From GCA-002772825 sp964560655 (GTDB lineage: Bacteria; Patescibacteriota; Minisyncoccia; GCA-002772825), in assembly GCA_964560655.1 (NCBI GenBank), contig CAZLLR010000003.1:1-34770 (forward strand): 34,770 nt of DNA, in the 5' to 3' direction. Of this stretch, positions 24,323 to 32,030 are shown piece by piece (within the stretch, counting starts at the first letter, position 1; each line of letters begins with the position of its first letter). The notes below the pieces were generated by a model. The model was not told where the DNA came from. It saw nothing but the letters and a program-made list of their open reading frames with translations, and searched no databases. A program made the position numbers and the translations under genes.

Positions 24323-25442
24323 TAATTTTAAAATATTTTTTCGGAAATTAATATGGATTTCAGCGGCTATTTATATTGGAGTGGTAATTTCTTTTTCAGG
24401 ATCTAAGTTAATTCAGGTGGTCTATTCACATATAAAACTTGCCGATGTTAGCCTTGCTTCGGTGTATATGGGGGTTAGTGAAAGTCTTTCTTTCGGGGCG
24501 GAAGCGGTGGTTGCAGATGTTTCTACTGAGGCTAATGTAGATATTATGGAGCAAGTTATCGAAGAGCCAGTAAAAGAGAAAGAGATATCTTTTACTTTCG
24601 TTGGCGATATAATGCTTGATCGTAATGTTGAAAACTCTGTTTATAAGAACGGAGACGGTGACTTCTCTTTTATCTTTGAGAATATTGATTTTTTAAGAAA
24701 GAGCGATATAACCTTTGGGAACCTAGAAGGTCCAGTGTCAGATAAAGGGAAAGACTTAGGTAATCTATATTCGTTCCGTATGAATCCTAGAGTCATATTA
24801 TCTCTTAAGGCTATTGGATTTGATGTGCTATCTGTCGCTAATAATCATGTTGCTGATTGGGGAAAAGATGCCTTCTTAGACACACTAAGAAGATTAAAGT
24901 TAAGTGGTATCATCTCGGTGGGAGGTGGTGTCAGTGAAGATGACGCTAGAAGCATAAAGATTATAGAAAAAGATGGTGTGAAAGTCGGCTTTATAGCCTT
25001 CTCTGATGTAGGACCAAAATGGTTTGAAGCAAGGGTTGATAAGTCGGGTATTCTCTTAGCTGAGATAAACATCCTTAAAGAACTCGTGGTGGCAGGAAAA
25101 GATAAGACAGATTACCTTGTAGTCTCTTTCCATTTTGGAAATGAGTATGAGTTGTCACCTAGTCAAAGGCAAGAGGAGCTCGCCAAGGCTGCGATAGATG
25201 CTGGCGCAGATATTGTTGTGGGTCATCATCCTCATGTAGTGCAGAAGATAGAATTATATCATGGAGGGCTTATCGCTTATAGCCTGGGTAATTTTATATT
25301 TGACCAGAGCTTCTCAGAAGAAACCATGGAGGGTGCCATACTTAATGTTGCTTTTAAAGGGGGAGAGATAGTGTCAGTCTATAAGAAGAAAGTTAAATTA
25401 AACGAATTTTTCCAAGTCTATCTATCTGATTATGATAATTAA
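24315..25442 (+). CDS. CapA-like (PGA synthesis) metallophosphatase-fold protein, membrane-anchored
   Basis: The frame is open from 24285, but I choose the ATG at 24315 (375 aa), which overlaps the ftsQ stop as ATGAATAA. An N-terminal TM anchor (about 8-30) and a linker precede a CapA domain: FVGDIMLDRNV, TFGNLEGPVSD, VANNHVADWG, SFHFGNEYELSPS and VGHHPHVVQ, the metal-binding motifs of the calcineurin-like fold. Members include CapA of poly-gamma-glutamate capsule synthesis and uncharacterised enzymes. No capB/capC neighbours are present, so PGA synthesis is not implied. The protein probably acts outside the membrane. DUF167 overlaps its end by 11 nt. Confidence 0.85.
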   Translation: MNNNFKIFFRKLIWISAAIYIGVVISFSGSKLIQVVYSHIKLADVSLASVYMGVSESLSFGAEAVVADVSTEANVDIMEQVIEEPVKEKEISFTFVGDIMLDRNVENSVYKNGDGDFSFIFENIDFLRKSDITFGNLEGPVSDKGKDLGNLYSFRMNPRVILSLKAIGFDVLSVANNHVADWGKDAFLDTLRRLKLSGIISVGGGVSEDDARSIKIIEKDGVKVGFIAFSDVGPKWFEARVDKSGILLAEINILKELVVAGKDKTDYLVVSFHFGNEYELSPSQRQEELAKAAIDAGADIVVGHHPHVVQKIELYHGGLIAYSLGNFIFDQSFSEETMEGAILNVAFKGGEIVSVYKKKVKLNEFFQVYLSDYDN

Positions 25443-25653
25443 AGTAAAAATTTTTCCAGGAATAAAGAAAGAGGCGGTGGAAGAGAAGAAAGAGGGCACC
25501 TTTGAAGTTAAGGTGAAAGAAAAAGCTGAGCAAGGGAAGGCGAATAAGCGTCTTATAGAGCTTCTTTCAAGGCACTTCCAAGTTTTTGAAAAGCAGGTTA
25601 AGATTATAAGCGGATCAAAGAGGAGAAATAAGATAGTATCTATAAAGATATAG
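25432..25653 (+). CDS. DUF167/YggU family protein
   Basis: The 73-aa protein matches the small DUF167 (UPF0235) fold: an initial strand MIIKVKIFPG, FEVKVKEKAEQGKANKRLIELLSRHF with the conserved EKAEQGKAN segment, and VKIISGSKRRNKIV. Its function is unknown. It overlaps the CapA-like gene by 11 nt and is the last gene of the run from rnhB, ending at a strong terminator. Confidence 0.85.
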   Translation: MIIKVKIFPGIKKEAVEEKKEGTFEVKVKEKAEQGKANKRLIELLSRHFQVFEKQVKIISGSKRRNKIVSIKI

Positions 25654-25669
25654 TCATAGTTTAGTAGTA

Positions 25670-25699
25670 GGTAAGGCGAGTTTACTTTGCCGTTTTTTT
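25670..25699 (+). terminator. Rho-independent terminator after DUF167
   Basis: GGTAAGG (25670-25676) pairs with CTTTGCC (25685-25691) including two G-T wobbles, loop CGAGTTTA, followed by G and seven Ts (25693-25699). Confidence 0.75.
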
Positions 25700-25710
25700 A
25701 TTTATATAAT
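25681..25710 (+). promoter_or_regulatory. Promoter of the hydrolase-uvrB unit
   Basis: TTTACT (25681-25686), an 18-nt spacer and a perfect TATAAT (25705-25710). The ATG of the hydrolase lies 6 nt after the -10, so the mRNA should be leaderless. The -35 is buried in the preceding terminator stem. Confidence 0.5.
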
Positions 25711-25716
25711 TAATAT

Positions 25717-26412
25717 ATGCAAGAGAAAATAATCTTAAAGACAATTGATAATAAAGAGATAATCGGGGATTATACAGAAGCCCATAACACAAAAGGTGTT
25801 GCATTGTTGCTTCATATGATGCCTTCTACTAAGGAGAGCTGGAGTGTATTTAGAGAGGAATTAGCCTCTGCGGGATTCTCTTCGCTTGCGATAGACTTAA
25901 GGGGGCATGGCGAGTCGGCAGATGGACCTGAAGGCTATGTAGACTTCACAGACAAAGAGAATCAAGACTCTTTTTTAGATGTTGAGGCAGCCATGGAATT
26001 CTTATCAACTAAAGGAGTTTTAAAGAATAATATATTTTTAGCCGGGGCTTCTATAGGGGCAAACCTAGCGTTAGAATATCAGGTAAAGAACACAGAGGTA
26101 AAAGCTACTATTTTACTTTCTCCCGGTCTTAATTACCGAGGAATATTAGGAGGAGAGCTCGCTAAAAATCTGAAAGACAGCCAAGCCTCTTTTATAATAG
26201 GCAGTGAGCATGATTGCGGTTATTTTGGTGTTGATAAGACCTCAGAAAATAAATGTGCTAGCGATATGGCAAAAGAAATTTTCGATAATGCATCTGTTAT
26301 AAATAAGAAGATAAAATTATTCCCGAACTCAGCTCACGGCACAACAATTCTCTTAAGAAATGAAGGTTTCCACAAAGAGCTTCTTGATTGGCTCGGTAAG
26401 ATATATGAATAA
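25717..26412 (+). CDS. Alpha/beta hydrolase
   Basis: The 231-aa protein has an alpha/beta-hydrolase layout: LLLHMMPSTKESW (oxyanion region), SSLAIDLRGHGES, the nucleophile elbow GASIGA with Ser112, acid Asp166 in GSEHD, and His207 in NSAHGT. No signal peptide is present. It resembles the dienelactone-hydrolase/esterase group; the substrate is unknown. It is first in a unit with uvrB, whose ATG overlaps its stop by 8 nt (ATGAATAA), the same overlap sequence as between ftsQ and the CapA-like gene. Confidence 0.85.
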   Translation: MQEKIILKTIDNKEIIGDYTEAHNTKGVALLLHMMPSTKESWSVFREELASAGFSSLAIDLRGHGESADGPEGYVDFTDKENQDSFLDVEAAMEFLSTKGVLKNNIFLAGASIGANLALEYQVKNTEVKATILLSPGLNYRGILGGELAKNLKDSQASFIIGSEHDCGYFGVDKTSENKCASDMAKEIFDNASVINKKIKLFPNSAHGTTILLRNEGFHKELLDWLGKIYE

Positions 26413-28426
26413 ATTTAAATTAAAATCTAAATTTAAGCCAGACGGTGACCAGCCAAAGGCGATTAAGGGCTTAATGAAAGGTATCAAAGATGGTTTATCA
26501 AAGCAGACCCTTCTTGGTGTTACCGGCTCTGGTAAGACGTTCACGGTAGCAAATGTCATAGAGAAGGTTGGTAAGCCGACTCTCGTCATTGCCCACAACA
26601 AGACGCTTGCCGCTCAACTCGCCTCAGAGTATGAAGAATTTTTTCCTGAAAGTGCAGTTCACTATTTCGTTTCTTATTATGATTATTATCAGCCGGAGGC
26701 GTATATACCCATAACAGATACTTACATAGAAAAAGAGACTCAGATAAACGAAGAGATAGACCGCCTTCGTCACGCTTCCACTCAGGCTCTCTTGAGTCGT
26801 AAGGATGTGATCATCATTGCTTCTGTTTCTTGTATATATGGCTTAGGGAGCCCTAAGGAGTATGAAGAGAGTCTTTTAAGAATAGAAAAAGGTGAAAATA
26901 TTTCTAGGAAAGATTTTTTACATAAATTAGTAGCTATTTATTTTGAGAGGACTAATGCAGATTTACTCCCTGGAAAATTTCGCGCGATTGGCAACTCTAT
27001 AGAGATAATGCCAGTGAACGAAAGAGTTGTTTATAATATAAATATCTCTGGAGATAAGGTTGAAGAGATATTGAAGGTTGACCCAGTATCAAGTCACGTC
27101 TTAAGTAGAGAAACAACAATTTTCCTTTTTCCAGCAAAGCATTTTATCACTAGCAAAGACAAAAGGGAAATCGGTATAGAGTCCATAAAAAAAGAGCTTA
27201 AAGTCCACCTTAAAAAACTTGAAAAAGAAGGAAAACTACTTGAAGTAGAGAGATTAAGGAGAAGGACCCTCAATGACATAGCCATGATAAGAGAGATCGG
27301 CTATTGCAGTGGAATTGAGAATTACTCTCGTCATTTTAGGGGTGTGCCCGCAGGCACATCTCCGGAGACTCTTCTTTCTTACTTCCCTCATACTAAGAAA
27401 GGGAAGCCAGATTTCTTGACGATTATCGATGAGTCTCATGTCACTGTTCCTCAGATTGCCGGTATGTACGCTGGAGATGCATCAAGGAAGAGGACACTTG
27501 TAGAATACGGTTTCCGTCTTCCCTCGGCCGTGGACAACAGACCTCTTAACTTTGAAGAATTTGAAAGGAGTGTAGGGCAGACTATATATACATCTGCCAC
27601 TCCTGGGAATTATGAAAAAGAAGTAAGTGAAAATATAGTTGAGCAGATCATACGGCCTACAGGGCTTATCGACCCTGGTATAAATATTAGGCCGATAATG
27701 GAGAAAGGAAAGTACAAAGGACAGATTGCCGACTTTATAGAAGAGGCGAAGAAGACAACGACTAAAGGAGAACGCTCCATCGCGACAACACTCACTAAGA
27801 AGATGGCAGAAGATTTATCTGAGTATCTGAAAGAGCAGGGTGTTAAGGCAGAATACCTACACAGTGAGATAAAGACCTTAGATAGAATAAAGATACTTAC
27901 AGAATTTAGAAGAGGTAAATTTGACTGCATAGTCGGGGTCAATCTTTTAAGAGAGGGGCTCGACCTGCCGGAAGTTTCTTTCATAGGGATACTTGATGCT
28001 GACAAAGAAGGTTTCTTGCGTAGTGAGACTTCTCTTGTCCAAACCATTGGCAGAGCCGCTAGAAATTCTGCTGGAAGAGTTATTCTTTATGCTGATAAGA
28101 TTACCGGCTCTATGGAGCGAGCAATAGGCGAGACAGACAGAAGAAGGAAGATACAGATTGCTTATAATAAAAAGCACAATATTGCTCCTAAGACTATTAT
28201 AAAGAAGATCAGTGACATTACAGAAGCACTTGAGAGTCAGCATGAGAAGACGGTGAAGTCTGTGCTTGAGATAGATAAGAAGTTATTTGAGAAGAACCCT
28301 AAGAAGCTTATGAAAGAAAAAGAAAAGCAGATGAACCTGGCTGTAAAAGAGCTTGATTTTGAGACAGCGGCTATCCTAAGAGATGAAATATTAGCGCTTA
28401 AGGAAATGTTAGATAAAAAGCTTTAG
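26405..28426 (+). CDS. uvrB: Excinuclease ABC subunit B
   Basis: The frame is open from 26360, but the start at 26405 (673 aa) fits the family, beginning MNKFKLKSKFKPDGDQPKAI. Visible are Walker A GVTGSGKTFT, the beta-hairpin region YYDYYQPEAYIP, DESHV, SATPGNYE, the C-terminal helicase motifs (GVNLLREGLDLPEV, QTIGRAAR) and the UVR domain at the end (MNLAVKELDFETAAILRDEI), which binds UvrC. UvrB verifies lesions after UvrA loading and forms the pre-incision complex. The 8-nt overlap with the hydrolase suggests coupling. A terminator follows, so uvrA is probably transcribed separately. Confidence 0.97.
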   Translation: MNKFKLKSKFKPDGDQPKAIKGLMKGIKDGLSKQTLLGVTGSGKTFTVANVIEKVGKPTLVIAHNKTLAAQLASEYEEFFPESAVHYFVSYYDYYQPEAYIPITDTYIEKETQINEEIDRLRHASTQALLSRKDVIIIASVSCIYGLGSPKEYEESLLRIEKGENISRKDFLHKLVAIYFERTNADLLPGKFRAIGNSIEIMPVNERVVYNINISGDKVEEILKVDPVSSHVLSRETTIFLFPAKHFITSKDKREIGIESIKKELKVHLKKLEKEGKLLEVERLRRRTLNDIAMIREIGYCSGIENYSRHFRGVPAGTSPETLLSYFPHTKKGKPDFLTIIDESHVTVPQIAGMYAGDASRKRTLVEYGFRLPSAVDNRPLNFEEFERSVGQTIYTSATPGNYEKEVSENIVEQIIRPTGLIDPGINIRPIMEKGKYKGQIADFIEEAKKTTTKGERSIATTLTKKMAEDLSEYLKEQGVKAEYLHSEIKTLDRIKILTEFRRGKFDCIVGVNLLREGLDLPEVSFIGILDADKEGFLRSETSLVQTIGRAARNSAGRVILYADKITGSMERAIGETDRRRKIQIAYNKKHNIAPKTIIKKISDITEALESQHEKTVKSVLEIDKKLFEKNPKKLMKEKEKQMNLAVKELDFETAAILRDEILALKEMLDKKL

Positions 28427-28475
28427 AAAGCGAACGGCTCAACTGACGAAGAAGATTAGCCGTTGCTTTTCTTTT
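28427..28475 (+). terminator. Rho-independent terminator after uvrB
   Basis: AAAGC-(bulged G)-AACGGCT (28427-28439) pairs with AGCCGTTGCTTT (28458-28469), followed by TCTTTTTG. The AACGGCT core matches the terminators at 1887 and 7211. Downstream to 28641 I see no gene and no convincing promoter; CCCCTA and TAGGGG in this stretch could pair. Confidence 0.7.
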
Positions 28476-28641
28476 TGCCTTTTTAGTATAAGATTAACTA
28501 CATACCCCTAATAAGTAAAAGAGGGAGATTTTGAGTTTTTAACGTAGTATCAATAAAAAATCAGAAATTGACTTTTTCCAGAACGGATATAGGGGAAAAT
28601 TCTTTAAAAGCTAAATTTCTAATTTTTTATCGAGAATAAAT

Positions 28642-31203
28642 ATGAAAAATAAAGATGAAAAAATAATAATTAAAGGCGCCAGAACGCACAATCTTAAGAA
28701 TATCAATCTTGAGATACCTAGAAATAAGATGATAGTCTTTACTGGACTTTCAGGCTCGGGTAAATCTTCTCTTGCTTTTGACACTATCTTTGCCGAAGGG
28801 CAGCGGCGTTATATAGAATCTTTGTCCGCTTATGCGAGGCATTTTTTGGCTCAGTTGCAAAAGCCTGATGTAGATGAGATCCAAGGTCTATCGCCTGCTA
28901 TTTCTATAGACCAGAAGTCTAGGTCTTCAAACCCGCGCTCAACAGTGGCAACCATCACAGAAACTTATGACTATATGCGTGTCTTATACGCAAGGATAGG
29001 CAAGCCTCGTTGTCTTAAGTGTGGTAAAGAGATTGAGAGACTTTCAAATGAAGAGATAATAGCAGTCATATTAAAAAATATTTCAAAGATAAAAAGTAAG
29101 GTAAAGGTTGGCTCTAAGCCCGGCAGTATATTAGTCTTCTCTCCTGTTGTTCGCGGGAGAAAAGGAGAATACTATCAACTCCTCTATGACCTCTTAGGTA
29201 AGGGTTATGAGAAGGTGAGAGTCGATGGCAAGATAAAAAAGCTTCGCGGACAGATAATACTCGCCAAGAATAAGAAGCACGATATAGATATCCTCATAGA
29301 CGAGATACCTCTCTCTGGTAAAGATGAGGCAAAGGGTGACTTCAGGTCGCGCTTAGCTGAGTCTATAGAGCTTGCGCTTCGTGAGGCAGAAGGAGTGGTG
29401 AAGATTAATTTTCCAGACACCGACGAGGAATTCTTAATGTCATCTTCTTTTTCTTGTCCACACGACGGCTTCTCTTTCCCTGAGATAGAACCGCGCCTCT
29501 TTTCCTTTAACTCTCCATATGGAGCATGCCCAGAGTGTCATGGCTTGGGGACTAAACATCTCTTTGGTGATGACCCATGTGACACTTGCCATGGTGCCCG
29601 ACTAAGAGAGGAGGCACTACATGTCTTTATGGGTGGTAAAAATATAGTTGATCTCATCGCTTTGTCTATAAAGGACGCCGTAGGCTTTTTTAAAGATCTA
29701 AAGCTTAGTCCTCGAGATAAAGAGATATCCAAAGTCTTACTTAAAGAGATTGAGAACAGACTTCAGTTTCTCCTCTCTGTGGGGCTAGATTATATGTCTC
29801 TTAACAGGAGAGCTAACACTCTCTCAGGCGGAGAAGCACAAAGAATAAGACTCGCTTCTCAGCTCGGCTCTCAGTTAGTAGGTACACTATATGTACTTGA
29901 TGAGCCGACTATAGGTTTACATCAAAGAGATAATAATAGACTTATAAAGACCCTTCGAGACCTTCGCGCTTTAGGCAATACTATTATAGTCGTGGAGCAT
30001 GACGAAGACACTATACTTGCATCAGATTACCTCGTAGATATCGGCCCCGGTGCTGGAGTTCATGGTGGAGAGATAGTGGCCTCAGGATATCTTAAAGACC
30101 TCTTGGCAGATAAAAAGGGGAAAAATAAGTCACTTACTCTCGACTACTTGAGAGGGGATGTTAAGATTCCTCTTCCTGAGAAAAGAAGGACTTCAGAGAA
30201 AGGTGCTATTAAAGTTAGAGGTGGAAAAATTTTCAATATAAAAGGTTTAAATATAGATATACCTTTAGCTAAATTCTCTGTCATAACGGGTGTCTCAGGG
30301 AGCGGTAAATCAACATTACTTTATGAAATTCTTTATAAAAATCTTCAAGCAAGATTTGATAGGAGATATAGGAGTAATAAGGTTTTTAATTGTCAGTCTT
30401 TTTCAGGTACAGAATATTTATCACGAGTTATCATGATAAACCAATCTCCCATAGGTAGGACGCCACGCTCAAACCCCGCAACTTATACCGGAGCTTTTAC
30501 TTATATCAGAGACCTATTTGCTTCCACTGAGGAGGCTAGGGTGCGTGGTTGGAGTCCTTCTCGCTTCTCCTTCAACGTGAAAGGTGGAAGATGCGAAGCT
30601 TGTCAGGGTCATGGCACAGTGGCAGTGGAGATGCATTTCTTACCGACTGTCTATGTGAAGTGCGATGTCTGTGGAGGTAAACGTTTTGATAAAGAGACTT
30701 TGGACGTGAGATACAAGAAGAAGAATATTTTTGAAGTCTTAGGTATGACAGTCGAAGAAGCTCTAACCTTTTTCGAAGATATACCTGTCATTTATGATAG
30801 GTTGAAAACTTTAAACGATGTTGGTCTTGATTACTTAGAGCTCGGTCAATCTGCCACGACTCTCTCAGGAGGCGAAGCTCAGAGAGTGAAGATCTCTTCT
30901 GAGCTTTATAGGCCTATGGTTCATAAGACTATCTATCTTTTGGACGAGCCTACAGTCGGGCTTCATTATGAAGATGTAAAGAATCTCCTTAAGATCTTAA
31001 ATAAGCTAGTAGATAAGGGAAACACAGTTGTCCTTATAGAGCATAACATGGATGTTATAAAAAGTGCTGACTACCTTGTAGATATGGGACCTGAAGGTGG
31101 CTCAGGAGGAGGGAAGGTGGTGGCGAAAGGATCACCTGAGGCGGTAGCCAGTGAGAAAAGTTCTTATACTGGAGGTTATTTAAAACGCTGGCTAAAAAAG
31201 TAG
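28642..31203 (+). CDS. uvrA: Excinuclease ABC subunit A, compact form
   Basis: The 853-aa protein has two ABC modules: Walker A GLSGSGKSS (35-43) and GVSGSGKST (550-558), signatures LSGGEAQR (394-401 and 741-748), Walker B YVLDEPTIGLH and YLLDEPTVGLH. The second zinc site (Cys651, 654, 674, 677) is intact. In the first, the usual second Cys is Asp275 (CPHD at 272-275), with Cys296 and Cys299 present. Between CPECHGLG and DTCHGARL only about 10 residues remain where typical UvrA (about 940 aa) has roughly 100, so the insertion domain of module I is missing. UvrA finds lesions with UvrB. Confidence 0.96.
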   Translation: MKNKDEKIIIKGARTHNLKNINLEIPRNKMIVFTGLSGSGKSSLAFDTIFAEGQRRYIESLSAYARHFLAQLQKPDVDEIQGLSPAISIDQKSRSSNPRSTVATITETYDYMRVLYARIGKPRCLKCGKEIERLSNEEIIAVILKNISKIKSKVKVGSKPGSILVFSPVVRGRKGEYYQLLYDLLGKGYEKVRVDGKIKKLRGQIILAKNKKHDIDILIDEIPLSGKDEAKGDFRSRLAESIELALREAEGVVKINFPDTDEEFLMSSSFSCPHDGFSFPEIEPRLFSFNSPYGACPECHGLGTKHLFGDDPCDTCHGARLREEALHVFMGGKNIVDLIALSIKDAVGFFKDLKLSPRDKEISKVLLKEIENRLQFLLSVGLDYMSLNRRANTLSGGEAQRIRLASQLGSQLVGTLYVLDEPTIGLHQRDNNRLIKTLRDLRALGNTIIVVEHDEDTILASDYLVDIGPGAGVHGGEIVASGYLKDLLADKKGKNKSLTLDYLRGDVKIPLPEKRRTSEKGAIKVRGGKIFNIKGLNIDIPLAKFSVITGVSGSGKSTLLYEILYKNLQARFDRRYRSNKVFNCQSFSGTEYLSRVIMINQSPIGRTPRSNPATYTGAFTYIRDLFASTEEARVRGWSPSRFSFNVKGGRCEACQGHGTVAVEMHFLPTVYVKCDVCGGKRFDKETLDVRYKKKNIFEVLGMTVEEALTFFEDIPVIYDRLKTLNDVGLDYLELGQSATTLSGGEAQRVKISSELYRPMVHKTIYLLDEPTVGLHYEDVKNLLKILNKLVDKGNTVVLIEHNMDVIKSADYLVDMGPEGGSGGGKVVAKGSPEAVASEKSSYTGGYLKRWLKK

Positions 31204-31230
31204 ACCCCGCTGAGCTTTAACGGGGTCTTT
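31203..31230. terminator. Bidirectional terminator between uvrA and the small Cys gene
   Basis: GACCCCG (31203-31209) and CGGGGTC (31221-31227) flank an 11-nt loop. On the plus strand TTT follows. On the minus strand TACTTTTTTA follows, so termination is probably better for the minus-strand genes. A GGGCA/TGCCC hairpin lies beside it (31237-31255). Confidence 0.7.
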
Positions 31231-31244
31231 GCTTTGGGCAGGGC

Positions 31245-31391
31245 TTATTTATGCCCAACTTTATAACCAGGACAATCTCTGTTACAGATAGGAGAATCTG
31301 TCTCTCCTGTCTCAAACTTACCTAATGAACACCTTTTCTCGTTTCCGTCAGTTGCTCCTACTGTGCTTATATGCCTACAATCACTCTCCAT
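31245..31391 (-). CDS. 48-aa cysteine-containing small protein
   Basis: A short gene with AAGGAG (31404-31399) 7 nt before the ATG. The 48-aa product starts MESDCRHIST and contains CSLGKFETGE and PICNRDCPGYKVG; four cysteines at positions 5, 21, 36 and 40 could bind metal. There is no TM segment or signal peptide. The SD overlaps the stop of the upstream secreted-protein gene and a terminator follows, so it is probably the second gene of a two-gene operon. I do not recognise the family, though its C-C spacing resembles small phage-type Cys proteins. Confidence 0.6.
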   Translation of the reverse strand: MESDCRHISTVGATDGNEKRCSLGKFETGETDSPICNRDCPGYKVGHK

Positions 31392-31402
31392 CTCACAGCT
31401 CC

Positions 31403-31927
31403 TTATTTTTTCTGTTTAACAGATTTATTGGAGTCACATACTTTTACGGTCGCTTCTTCCCATTCGCCTAAGACAAGGGCATTTTTCTCTAAGAGCATTT
31501 TCATGTTATCTTCTTCTAGCTCTTTTAGTAAATTAGGATAGAAGAACTTTATTAGAGAATATCTACTTTCCAACATAGCATAGCGTCTTCCCTTTGTCTT
31601 CCCATAAGACTTTATATCTGCGGTTGAGTCTTTGATTAGAGACATAAAGTTCGATAATATCTTTAAGTTTAACTTTTCTGTCTTTAGCAGTATTTCTATC
31701 TCCTGGGTTGTATATATGTTGTTTGCATAAGACTGATCAAGGCATACTAGCATCAGAGCATGTAATTTTTCTAATCTATAGACAGAATCTTTTAATATCC
31801 TATTTGAAAATACAGTTTCTTTGTATAGAGAATTCCACTTTAATACCATATTTTCTTCGGCCGAAGCTGATTTTATTATAAGAAAAATTGAAATTATCAA
31901 GATAATGGGAAATAATTTTCTTACCAT
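31403..31927 (-). CDS. Secreted hypothetical protein
   Basis: The frame is open from 32017, but GGAGG at 31937-31933 places the start at the ATG at 31927 (174 aa, 5-nt spacing; 31930 is the alternative). The N-terminus MVRKLFPIILIISIF then ...SASA-EEN is a classical signal peptide with cleavage after about residue 23. The mature part is mostly helical and charged, with two cysteines (LVCLDQ and VKVCDS) that could form a disulfide. No family is recognised. It is followed by the 48-aa Cys gene and is divergent from uvrC. Confidence 0.7.
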   Translation of the reverse strand: MVRKLFPIILIISIFLIIKSASAEENMVLKWNSLYKETVFSNRILKDSVYRLEKLHALMLVCLDQSYANNIYTTQEIEILLKTEKLNLKILSNFMSLIKDSTADIKSYGKTKGRRYAMLESRYSLIKFFYPNLLKELEEDNMKMLLEKNALVLGEWEEATVKVCDSNKSVKQKK

Positions 31928-31988
31928 CATATCCTCCATTTTTAGTAGTTTTGAGGTGTGTAGATTTAAATAACTGTTTCTATCATCT

Positions 31989-32017
31989 ATTATTACTGTA
32001 TAATTATGAAAAATCAA
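31989..32017 (-). promoter_or_regulatory. Promoter of the secreted-protein gene
   Basis: On the minus strand TTGATT (32017-32012), 17 nt, AATAAT (31994-31989). It gives a leader of about 55 nt containing the GGAGG site. Confidence 0.45.
31999..32004 (+). promoter_or_regulatory. -10 box of uvrC
   Basis: A perfect TATAAT on the plus strand, with a weak -35. Transcription would start near 32011, about 20 nt before the uvrC ATG. It overlaps the divergent minus-strand promoter, so the two may interfere. Confidence 0.45.
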
Positions 32018-32030
32018 GGTAAAGTTATTT

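Noticed and set aside
28500..28641. SOS box or ncRNA ahead of uvrA
   Set aside because: Neither CTGT-N8-ACAG nor GAAC-N4-GTTC is present, and the possible CCCCTA/TAGGGG pairing is too weak alone.
31928..32017. Longer N-terminus for the secreted protein
   Set aside because: It would put 30 residues before the signal peptide and cross the divergent promoter region; GGAGG supports the internal start.
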